Positions 7,839 through 14,328 of a stretch of 25,977 nucleotides of DNA are shown one piece after another. A program made the translations under genes and the position numbers. Source of the stretch: CAZERT01 sp964630015 (GTDB lineage: Bacteria > Patescibacteriota > Microgenomatia > UBA10105 > UBA927); NCBI GenBank assembly GCA_964630015.1, contig CAZVTJ010000007.1, positions 1-25,977 of the forward strand, read 5' to 3'. Under the pieces are notes generated by a model. It ran no database searches. It saw only the letters and a list, made by a program, of their open reading frames with translations, and was not told the DNA's origin. The number at the start of each line of letters is the position of its first letter. The first letter of the stretch is position 1.

Positions 7839-7866
7839 ATTATATCGTGTTGGGAGTTACGGGCAA
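7839..7866 (-). promoter_or_regulatory. Promoter of tRNA-Gly/tRNA-Thr, overlapping the LysM gene end
   Basis: On the minus strand TTGCCC (-35, 7861-7866) is followed by a 16-base spacer and a perfect TATAAT (-10, 7839-7844). The expected start of transcription is about 11 bases before the mature tRNA-Gly. The TAA stop of the LysM gene (7840-7842) lies inside the TATAAT. Confidence 0.7.
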
Positions 7867-8421
7867 GACCAGAGTTGGGTCGCTGTTCAGGGGTTGAAGA
7901 CGCAGAACCGTTCCCACATCTATCACGTTGGGATCGGGAAGATTATTTCCTTTTGCAATACCGGTATACACATACGGATTGTTGTATTCCTTCATCGCTA
8001 TATACCACAGCGTATCACCGGACTGTACGGCATAGGTAGCATGCTTGGGCGTTACTATTTCCGTTGCTGTTGCCGTGATTTGCCCGACTTCAATCGGATC
8101 GGCAGGTGGCAGGATCAGTTTTTGTCCGACAGTGATTGCATCCGGGTTTACAAGCGAATTTGCATTCCGGATGGTTACCCAGTTATATCCGCTTTTATAC
8201 TGGCGCTCTGCAATAGTCCAGAGGGAATCGCCCTGGGCAACAGTATAGGTAACCGGCAGAGTATTTGAACTGACAATCTGCTGATTTTCCTGTTTTTGAC
8301 CAAGTGAGCTGCGGGTTGCATTTATGAGAGCAACGGAAAGAATGATAATTGCCCCGAATCCCAATATAACGGAAATGATAGCATCGGGTGAATCAAAACG
8401 TTGCTGGATTTTTTCCCACAT
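7840..8421 (-). CDS. Membrane-anchored protein with two LysM domains
   Basis: A 193-residue protein with a short cytoplasmic N-terminus, one membrane helix (about 16-36), a linker, and two LysM repeats at about 59-105 and 130-176. Each begins with the typical YTVAQGDSLWTIAERQY or YAVQSGDTLWYIAMKEY pattern, and each ends in a GQKLILPP-like strand. LysM modules bind N-acetylglucosamine-containing glycans, so the protein probably tethers the membrane to peptidoglycan. No enzymatic domain is attached. AAAGGAGG stands 3 bases before the ATG, a short but workable spacing. It lies between tRNA-Asp (57 bases upstream) and tRNA-Gly (18 bases downstream) on the same strand and is probably read through from the tRNA-Asp promoter. 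Confidence 0.85.
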   Translation of the reverse strand: MWEKIQQRFDSPDAIISVILGFGAIIILSVALINATRSSLGQKQENQQIVSSNTLPVTYTVAQGDSLWTIAERQYKSGYNWVTIRNANSLVNPDAITVGQKLILPPADPIEVGQITATATEIVTPKHATYAVQSGDTLWYIAMKEYNNPYVYTGIAKGNNLPDPNVIDVGTVLRLQPLNSDPTLVLPVTPNTI

Positions 8422-8478
8422 AATCCTCCTTTACCGGAGCGTATTTTTACTGTGGGCAGAAGCAGTGCTGATTTCGGG

Positions 8479-8554
8479 CGGTCGCGACGGGATTCGAACC
8501 CGTGGTCTCATCCGTGACAGGGATGCGTGTTAGGCCAGGCTACACCACGCGACC
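8479..8554 (-). tRNA. tRNA-Asp (anticodon GUC)
   Basis: The cloverleaf has acceptor stem GGTCGCG/CGCGACC, D arm GTGT/ACAC with an 11-base loop, anticodon stem CATCC/GGATG with loop CTGTCAC (anticodon GTC), and T arm ACGGG-TTCGAAT-CCCGT. Discriminator G fits aspartate. CCA is not encoded; CCC follows. A strong promoter lies 13 bases upstream. Confidence 0.95.
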
Positions 8555-8567
8555 ACTACAACTCCGT

Positions 8568-8597
8568 ATAGTACCAAAAGTATGCGGTAGCGGTCAA
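8568..8597 (-). promoter_or_regulatory. Promoter of tRNA-Asp
   Basis: On the minus strand TTGACC (-35, 8592-8597), an 18-base spacer and TACTAT (-10, 8568-8573) preceded by TGG form a good extended sigma-70 promoter. Transcription would begin several bases before the tRNA 5' end. The LysM gene downstream has no obvious promoter, so this one may drive both. Confidence 0.7.
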
Positions 8598-8613
8598 CGA
8601 AATATTGTGCTAG

Positions 8614-8619
8614 TATAAT
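8614..8619 (+). promoter_or_regulatory. -10 box of the lemA operon
   Basis: A perfect TATAAT lies 35 bases before the lemA ATG, leaving room for a leader with the Shine-Dalgarno sequence AAAGGAG. No good -35 is visible at the usual spacing. It is back to back with the tRNA-Asp promoter. Confidence 0.5.
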
Positions 8620-8654
8620 TCTGTACGAATTCCGTTTGAAAGGAGAGTAATCGT

Positions 8655-9200
8655 ATGATGTGGATACCACTAGGCATTCTTCTTTTGATAGTTGTGTATA
8701 TCTGGTCTTTGTATAACGGGCTTATTACAGCCTCAACACAGGTTTCCGAAGCGTGGAGCCAGATCGATGTGCAGCTTAAGCGCCGGATGGACCTTATCCC
8801 CAATATCGTCGAATCGGTAAAAGGATATGCAAAGCACGAAAAATCGATTTTCGAAAACGTCACGAAAGCCCGAAGCGCACTGATGTCCGCAAAAACACCG
8901 GATGAATCGGCTAAAGCAAACGATATGCTTTCGGGAGCTCTTAAAAATCTGTTTGCCGTTGCCGAAAACTATCCACAACTGAAGGCGAATGAAAACTTTG
9001 CCCAACTGCAGAAAGAACTTTCCGATACGGAAGATAAGGTTGCCTATTCCCGGCAATTCTATAATTCCATCGTGAAGGACTTCAATGTGAAGGTAAAGGT
9101 TTTTCCGAATGCGATGATCGCATCGGTATTCGGGTTTAAGGAAAAACCGTTTTTTGAAGTCGCCGAGGCAGAAAGACAAGCCGTTAAAGTTCAATTTTAA
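8655..9200 (+). CDS. lemA: LemA family membrane protein
   Basis: A 181-residue protein with one N-terminal membrane helix (about 3-21) and a long helical cytoplasmic or outer domain, the standard LemA architecture and length. Diagnostic stretches are ITASTQVSEAWSQIDVQLKR, RRMDLIPNIVESVKGYAKHE, and the C-terminal YNSIVKDFNVKVKVFPNAM followed by FGFKEKPFFEV. Its biochemical role is not settled. The family very often pairs with HtpX-type proteases, as here, with only 5 bases to the next gene. AAAGGAG precedes the ATG by 9 bases, so the start at the first of two adjacent ATG codons is well supported. It is the first gene of the operon lemA-htpX-murT-gatD. Confidence 0.95.
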   Translation: MMWIPLGILLLIVVYIWSLYNGLITASTQVSEAWSQIDVQLKRRMDLIPNIVESVKGYAKHEKSIFENVTKARSALMSAKTPDESAKANDMLSGALKNLFAVAENYPQLKANENFAQLQKELSDTEDKVAYSRQFYNSIVKDFNVKVKVFPNAMIASVFGFKEKPFFEVAEAERQAVKVQF

Positions 9201-9205
9201 CCTTA

Positions 9206-10108
9206 ATGACAATCTATTCGCATATACGGGCAAATATTGTCCGATCATATAGTGTGTTTGGCGTTTTTATTGGGTTTGTTGTCGCGCTTGCCTATATTCT
9301 TTCCCAGGCGAACGGATATGGCTCGTCATTCGTTGTTCCCGCGTTACTTTTATCGATTCTTTCCAGCGTCGGAAGTTTTTATTTCGGTGACAAAATCATC
9401 CTTTCCATGAGTGGTGCGCGTCCTGCCACACGGAATGAACATTTTGATTTCTATACGGTTTGCGAAAACCTATCGCTTGCCGCAGGTATTCCGATGCCCA
9501 AACTCTATGTGATCGACGATCCGGCAATGAATGCCTTTGCGACAGGCCGTGATCCTCAGCATGCCGTCGTATGTGCAACGACCGGCCTCCTGGAACGGAT
9601 GGATAGAAGGGAAATCGAAGGGGTTGTCGCACATGAATTGTCGCACGTAAAAAATTATGACATCCGACTTATGCTGCTTGTGGGCGTATTGGCAGGAACG
9701 GTTGTGTATATTTCCGATTTTTTCCTCCGGACACTCTGGTGGGGAAACGGAAATTCGCGGGATGATCGGGATTCTCGGGATTCCAGAGGTATTTTTTTTC
9801 TGGTCGGACTGGTACTTGCGTTCCTTTCGCCATTTCTGGCAACACTTATGAAACTCGCACTTTCCCGCAACAGGGAATATTTGGCTGATGCATCCGGCGC
9901 CCTTCTGACACGGTATCCCGAAGGGTTAGCACGGGCACTTGAAAAAATTTCCAAAGACCCCCATATGCTGGAGCAGGCGTCCAATGCAACAGCGCATCTC
10001 TACATCGAAAACCCGTTCAGCGGGAAAAAAGCTCATGCCGTTTTTTCGTCACTGTTTGATACGCATCCGCCTGTTACCGAACGAATAAAGCGGCTTCGCT
10101 CCATGTAA
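9206..10108 (+). CDS. htpX: HtpX-type membrane zinc metalloprotease (M48B)
   Basis: A 300-residue integral membrane protease that degrades damaged or misfolded membrane proteins. Two N-terminal helices (about 15-33 and 42-60) precede the catalytic domain. H143-E-L-S-H147 is the HExxH zinc site, and E224 in NREYLADASGA is the third ligand. Further helices lie at about 153-172 and 196-215. The loop between them holds a small three-unit R-D-x repeat (residues 185-193) coded by tandem 9-base units. The C-terminal THPPVTERIKRL is the usual family ending. No Shine-Dalgarno sequence is seen, so translation is probably coupled to lemA. It is followed 2 bases later by murT. Confidence 0.95.
   Translation: MTIYSHIRANIVRSYSVFGVFIGFVVALAYILSQANGYGSSFVVPALLLSILSSVGSFYFGDKIILSMSGARPATRNEHFDFYTVCENLSLAAGIPMPKLYVIDDPAMNAFATGRDPQHAVVCATTGLLERMDRREIEGVVAHELSHVKNYDIRLMLLVGVLAGTVVYISDFFLRTLWWGNGNSRDDRDSRDSRGIFFLVGLVLAFLSPFLATLMKLALSRNREYLADASGALLTRYPEGLARALEKISKDPHMLEQASNATAHLYIENPFSGKKAHAVFSSLFDTHPPVTERIKRLRSM
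9758..9784 (+). repeat. Three tandem 9-base units inside htpX
   Basis: Three consecutive CGGGATnnn units (CGGGATGAT, CGGGATTCT, CGGGATTCC) stay in frame and encode RDD-RDS-RDS in a loop between membrane helices of the protease. It is short, and may vary in copy number between strains by slippage without breaking the frame. Confidence 0.75.
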
Positions 10109-10110
10109 CC

Positions 10111-11418
10111 ATGAAGTATATTCTTGCCTCTATCACGTCTCTGGTGAGCCTCTGGATAATCCGTCTGGTAAAAGGTGGAGCCGGTGCTACCTGGCCCGGG
10201 GAACTTGCGCTACGGATTGACCCGGAATTCGTTTCCCACAGTGTCAAAAAAATCAAAAAAGGAATTATTGTCGTGGCCGGCACGAACGGAAAAACGACAA
10301 CCGTAAAGATGATTACGAAGATTCTACGCGACCGGCACTTTTCCGTTTTGACCAACGAAAGCGGAGCGAATCTGCAAAATGGTATCGCAAGCGCATTCAT
10401 ATCGGCTTCCGTGCTGCCAAAAAAAATTGATTACGCCGTGTTTGAGGTTGACGAAAATGCGCTCTTCCGGCTTCTTGACTACGTTCAACCAAGCACGATT
10501 ATCCTTCTGAATCTATTCCGTGACCAGCTGGACCGGTATGGTGAGGTGGACAGCATTATGAGGCGGTGGATAGAGTCATTCCTTTCAAAAGCCAGAACCA
10601 CAAAATTTTTGATAAACGCCGATGATCCCGGAACGGCATATATCGGAAGGAAAATCATGGGAAATATCCGGTATTTCGGGTTGGAAGACCCGTCGTTGTA
10701 TATGGAAAAAATGGAGTTTGCCACCGATTCGACATTTTGCCCCAACTGCGGGACAAAACTGACGTATGGAGGATCCTACTTTTCGCATTTGGGTAAATGG
10801 GCATGCGGAACGTGTGATTTCCGGCATCCGGAGGTGACCATTACCGCTTCCGACGTGATATCTCCGCTCCCCGGTGTGTATAACATTTACAATACCCTTG
10901 CGGCGTGGTTGTGCGGACGGACACTTGGAATTGACGATGAACAAATCAATAGTTCACTTTCACAAATGACTGCGGCATTCGGAAGATATGAGGCAATCGG
11001 GTACAAAACGTGCCAATTCCGGATGATTCTGTCCAAAAACCCTACAGGCATGAATGAGTCCATCCGGACGGTATTATCGCTACATACGTCAGCACCGATA
11101 ATTTTTGCGCTTAATGACAGAATTCCCGATGGCCGGGACGTAAGCTGGATTTGGGATGTGGATTTTGAAACGCTTGATGAGGGAGTCAACAGTATAATCG
11201 CAACAGGGGACAGAACGTATGATTTGGCAACCAGACTTTCCTATGCCCTTGGGAAAAGAAGTCCTGTAAAAGAGCGGATATCGGTAGAACCAACGTATCA
11301 GGGTGCAATCGACACAGCCTGTTCGTTGACAAAACCGGGCGATACCTGCTTTATCCTGGCAACCTATTCCGCGATGCTTGATATCCGTAAAATTCTCACG
11401 GGGAAGAAAATCCTATGA
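10111..11418 (+). CDS. murT: Lipid II isoglutaminyl synthase, MurT subunit
   Basis: A 435-residue Mur-ligase-like protein that, with GatD, amidates the alpha-carboxyl of D-glutamate in lipid II. The ATP site GTNGKTTT has its lysine at K61. A four-cysteine zinc ribbon is inserted in the central domain (C210-P-N-C213 and C232-G-T-C235), a hallmark of MurT. The C-terminal DUF1727 domain contains DGRDVSWIWDVDFE (340-352), which holds the Asp that completes the amidotransferase active site. Length and domain order are normal. It overlaps gatD as ATGA, so the two subunits should be made in equal amounts. Placement behind lemA-htpX puts wall modification with envelope upkeep. Confidence 0.96.
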   Translation: MKYILASITSLVSLWIIRLVKGGAGATWPGELALRIDPEFVSHSVKKIKKGIIVVAGTNGKTTTVKMITKILRDRHFSVLTNESGANLQNGIASAFISASVLPKKIDYAVFEVDENALFRLLDYVQPSTIILLNLFRDQLDRYGEVDSIMRRWIESFLSKARTTKFLINADDPGTAYIGRKIMGNIRYFGLEDPSLYMEKMEFATDSTFCPNCGTKLTYGGSYFSHLGKWACGTCDFRHPEVTITASDVISPLPGVYNIYNTLAAWLCGRTLGIDDEQINSSLSQMTAAFGRYEAIGYKTCQFRMILSKNPTGMNESIRTVLSLHTSAPIIFALNDRIPDGRDVSWIWDVDFETLDEGVNSIIATGDRTYDLATRLSYALGKRSPVKERISVEPTYQGAIDTACSLTKPGDTCFILATYSAMLDIRKILTGKKIL

Positions 11419-12200
11419 AAAAACCACTGGTTATCGGCTGGCTGTATCCGGAACTCATGGCGACATACGGTGACCGAGGCAATGTGCTGATCCTTTCCGG
11501 ACGGCTCGGGCAACGGGGTATCCCCTGGGAAGTTCGGTCAATCGACACGACAACAACACCCCATGATCTTGCCGGGTGTGACATAGTTCTTGGCGGTGGG
11601 GCACAGGATCGCCAGCAGGGGATCGTAATAGATGATCTGCGGACACGGTACAAAAAAACTTTGTCGGATATGTTTTCATCCGGCGTTCCGGGGCTTTTTG
11701 TCTGCGGTTCACCGCAGCTTCTGGGACACTGGTATACAACCGGTGACGGAGCAAAACTGGAAGGACTCGGGATTTTTGATTTTACGAGTGAGCATCCCGG
11801 AAATACGAAGCCAAGGTTGATCGGAAATACGGTCGGACAAATTTCCGAGCAGTTCCGCCTTGACGGACTCCCATGGAAACCAACGATTGTGGGATTTGAA
11901 AACCATGGCGGAAGAACCCATCTTGGACCATCCGCACAACCCTTTGCAACCGTACTTGCCGGAAACGGAAACAACGGTGAAGACAAAACGGAAGGTGCAC
12001 TGTTCCGTCATTGCATAGCAACGTATTATCACGGACCGTTTTTATCCAAAAATCCCCATGTTGCCGATTGGCTTATCAGTCGGGCCATCACACAAAAAAC
12101 AGGAAAGCAACCAAAATTAACACCCCTTGATGATACTTTTGCTTGGTTTGCGCATGAAGAGTGCCTGAAAAAAGCCGGAGTTCAATCCGAACAGGCGTAA
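11415..12200 (+). CDS. gatD: Lipid II isoglutaminyl synthase, GatD glutaminase subunit
   Basis: A 261-residue class-I-like (CobB/CobQ type) glutamine amidotransferase that supplies ammonia to MurT. The N-terminus has YGDRGNVLILSGRL. The nucleophile is C97 in GLFVCGSPQLLG, and the catalytic His is probably H206 in YYHGPFLSKNPHVADWL. GFENHGGRTHLG (160-171) is a further family signature. The nucleophile elbow reads CGSPQ rather than the common CGGYQ/CAGYQ form. The start overlaps murT by 4 bases. A 12-base gap separates its end from the convergent small gene, with no hairpin terminator visible. Confidence 0.94.
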   Translation: MKKPLVIGWLYPELMATYGDRGNVLILSGRLGQRGIPWEVRSIDTTTTPHDLAGCDIVLGGGAQDRQQGIVIDDLRTRYKKTLSDMFSSGVPGLFVCGSPQLLGHWYTTGDGAKLEGLGIFDFTSEHPGNTKPRLIGNTVGQISEQFRLDGLPWKPTIVGFENHGGRTHLGPSAQPFATVLAGNGNNGEDKTEGALFRHCIATYYHGPFLSKNPHVADWLISRAITQKTGKQPKLTPLDDTFAWFAHEECLKKAGVQSEQA

Positions 12201-12212
12201 GGCTGACAGATT

Positions 12213-12506
12213 TTACGAATACACGACGCCGATATAGTCGAATTTGGGAAAATCTTTCCGGACAAGTCCCCTAAATTTTTCCGAAAGATTTTGGGAAAAT
12301 TTGGAATATTGACCGCCTTCGGTTTTTCCGCAGAGGATATGTTCGTATTTTAAAATAACATCCAGAAGTTCCTTACCGACGGTATTGAATTCCGTTTGCA
12401 TTTGTTGCGGATTTTTCACATATGCCTCATGCACTGTATGAAACGTACGGAATAATTGCTGGTTTTCGTCAATCATCTGTTGGTAGATTGTCTGGTAATT
12501 TGCCAT
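12213..12506 (-). CDS. Small conserved-looking protein of unknown function
   Basis: A 97-residue protein I do not recognise. It appears mostly helical, with no membrane segment or signal peptide, a single Cys, and a C-terminal half containing LKYEHILCGKTEGGQYSKF and EKFRGLVRKDFPKFDYIGV. A basic and aromatic C-terminus and a Gln/Tyr-rich N-terminus are the main composition features. It has its own promoter-like -10 box and a well-behaved start, and codon use resembles the neighbours, so it is probably a real gene. It is divergent from gatC and convergent with gatD, so the context does not reveal its job. Confidence 0.65.
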   Translation of the reverse strand: MANYQTIYQQMIDENQQLFRTFHTVHEAYVKNPQQMQTEFNTVGKELLDVILKYEHILCGKTEGGQYSKFSQNLSEKFRGLVRKDFPKFDYIGVVYS

Positions 12507-12514
12507 ATGTCACT

Positions 12515-12520
12515 ATTGTA
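12515..12520 (-). promoter_or_regulatory. -10 box of the 97-residue protein gene
   Basis: TACAAT on the minus strand ends 8 bases before the ATG, with only a weak -35 and no Shine-Dalgarno sequence. The predicted mRNA would start within about 3 bases of the start codon. Confidence 0.45.
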
Positions 12521-12553
12521 CCGGATAAGAGAAAGAAAAACAGGGAGCAACCA

Positions 12554-12583
12554 TTGCCATTACACCTCCAAGATGGCTATAAT
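12554..12583 (+). promoter_or_regulatory. Promoter of gatCAB-dnaE, apparently leaderless
   Basis: TTGCCA (-35, 12554-12559), an 18-base spacer and a perfect TATAAT (-10, 12578-12583) make a convincing sigma-70 promoter. Only 9 bases separate the -10 from the gatC ATG at 12593, so the transcript should begin 2-4 bases before the start codon. There is no Shine-Dalgarno sequence in that space. Confidence 0.7.
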
Positions 12584-12592
12584 GTGTCCATT

Positions 12593-12910
12593 ATGGCAGC
12601 AATACACTTTACTCCCGATGATGTGAAAAAAGTATCAGAACTTGCTTCCATTCCTCTTGCCCAACAGGAAACGGAAACGCTTGCCACCGGATTTACGCAA
12701 ACGATGAAGGTTGTGGATACGCTTGCTTCCGTTAGTGTTGCCAATGTCGAACCGACAAGCCAGGTAACCGGTCTTGAAAACGTATTCCGGGAAGATGAAA
12801 TAGATACTACCAGAATGTTTTCCCAAACGGAGGCATTGGCAAACGCAAAAACGACGCATAACGGATATTTTGTCGTATCCCGCGTTCTTGACCAAACCAT
12901 CGATCCATGA
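12593..12910 (+). CDS. gatC: Asp-tRNA(Asn)/Glu-tRNA(Gln) amidotransferase subunit C
   Basis: A 105-residue GatC, the small subunit that wraps and stabilises GatA on GatB. I placed the start at the ATG at 12593 (MAAIHFTPDDVKKVSELASI), which matches the family N-terminus; the frame is open for 57 codons upstream but that stretch covers the promoter and looks non-coding. The family marks are the N-terminal helix KKVSELASIPL, VANVEPTSQVTGLENVFRED, and the C-terminal GYFVVSRVLDQ. The usual length is 95-105. It overlaps gatA as ATGA. The presence of GatCAB implies that Gln-tRNA and/or Asn-tRNA are made by the indirect route. Confidence 0.92.
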   Translation: MAAIHFTPDDVKKVSELASIPLAQQETETLATGFTQTMKVVDTLASVSVANVEPTSQVTGLENVFREDEIDTTRMFSQTEALANAKTTHNGYFVVSRVLDQTIDP

Positions 12911-14328
12911 AAACCAACGAACTTACCCTTACCAATACCCTCAAACTCCTTTCTGGGAAAAAAATATCCCTTTCGGACCTCTATAGGGATACATTTGCCG
13001 CCATCAAAAACGCCAATCCGTCGCTTAATATCTATCTGTCGACTGATGCCGATGCCGAAAAGAAAGCACACAGCGCCCAAAATTTACCGCTCATGGGCAT
13101 TCCCGTAGCGGTGAAGGATAATTTCTGTACCACAGACCTTCCGACGACAGCATCATCGCGTATCCTTGACGGGTATATTTCCCCCTACGAATCAACCGTA
13201 ACCGCACGCCTTCGCGGGGCAGGTGGAGTTGTAATCGGAAAAACGAATATGGATGCATGGGCGCATGGATCCTCCACTGAAACGTCCGATTATGGTGTCA
13301 CAAAAAACCCGAATAATCCCGGATTTCTTCCCGGCGGTTCATCAGGCGGATCTGCCGCTGCAATTGCCGCAAATTGCGCAACTATTGCCCTCGGATCGGA
13401 AACTGCCGGTTCAATTAGGCAACCGTCCGCATGGTGCGGTGTCGTCGGGTTAAAACCGACCTACGGCAGGGTGAGCAGATATGGGGTAATTGCCATGGGA
13501 TCATCGCTGGATAGTCCCGGACCGATAGGAAAAACCGTCGAAGATACGGCACTTCTTTTTGAACATATTGCCGGTCATGATCCCCATGATGCAACGAGTT
13601 CGCCCAAATCCGTTCCGAAATTCCGCGATGCTGTCCACAGATCCATTAAAGGAATGAAAATCGGTGTCTGTTACGCGGACCATCCAAAACTCAAAGGTAC
13701 ACCTGCATCCAAAGCGGTCGAATCCGCAGCAAAACTTTTCGAATCACTTGGAGCAAAAGTAGAATTTGTCCCGCTGTCGTCTGAACCAAAACCGCACACC
13801 ATCCTGACTCCGGATTTTGCCATTGCCGTCTATACCGTCGTGCAACGGGGAGAAGTTTCCAGCAACCTTGCCCGGTATGACGGAATCCGCTATGGGTCGG
13901 ACCGTTCAAAATTCGGTGCGGAAGCAAAACGGCGGATCATGCTTGGCACGTTTACCCTTTCCAAAGGATATTCGGATAAATATTACGTAAAAGCTCAACA
14001 GGTCCGAAGCCTATATATCCAAAATTTCAAGGACCTTTTTTCCGATTTTGATATTTTGCTTTCTCCGACATCACCCGGATATGCGCTCCCCATCGGAGCA
14101 AGCGCAAACAGTCCGATGTTTGGGGAACTGGAGGATATGCTTCTGGAACCAAGTTCCATTTCCGGACTTCCGGGCATAAACGTCCCGAGTTTTTATGACA
14201 GTAAAACGCACCTGTATTTGGGGATGAACATCGTTGCCGATTATTGGAAGGAAGAAACGATGATTGCGGCCGCCGCGGCATTTGAGCGGGAGACACCGTT
14301 TAACCGATGGGGGAAACAAACCGTATGA
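12907..14328 (+). CDS. gatA: Glutamyl/aspartyl-tRNA amidotransferase subunit A
   Basis: A 473-residue amidase-signature enzyme that releases ammonia from glutamine for GatB. The Ser-cisSer-Lys triad is present: K70 in PVAVKDNF, S145 in GGSSGGS and S169 in GSETAGSIRQPS. The canonical GLKPTYGRVSRYGVIAMGSS follows, and then the Gly-rich SPGPIGKTVEDTALL. Length is near the family norm (about 480). Both ends are tied into the operon by ATGA overlaps with gatC and gatB. No ribosome site is seen other than coding sequence, fitting translational coupling. Confidence 0.97.
   Translation: MKTNELTLTNTLKLLSGKKISLSDLYRDTFAAIKNANPSLNIYLSTDADAEKKAHSAQNLPLMGIPVAVKDNFCTTDLPTTASSRILDGYISPYESTVTARLRGAGGVVIGKTNMDAWAHGSSTETSDYGVTKNPNNPGFLPGGSSGGSAAAIAANCATIALGSETAGSIRQPSAWCGVVGLKPTYGRVSRYGVIAMGSSLDSPGPIGKTVEDTALLFEHIAGHDPHDATSSPKSVPKFRDAVHRSIKGMKIGVCYADHPKLKGTPASKAVESAAKLFESLGAKVEFVPLSSEPKPHTILTPDFAIAVYTVVQRGEVSSNLARYDGIRYGSDRSKFGAEAKRRIMLGTFTLSKGYSDKYYVKAQQVRSLYIQNFKDLFSDFDILLSPTSPGYALPIGASANSPMFGELEDMLLEPSSISGLPGINVPSFYDSKTHLYLGMNIVADYWKEETMIAAAAAFERETPFNRWGKQTV

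Noticed and set aside
12422..12592. Extension of gatC by 57 codons upstream
   Set aside because: The stretch overlaps the divergent gene and a strong promoter, and the family N-terminus begins at 12593.
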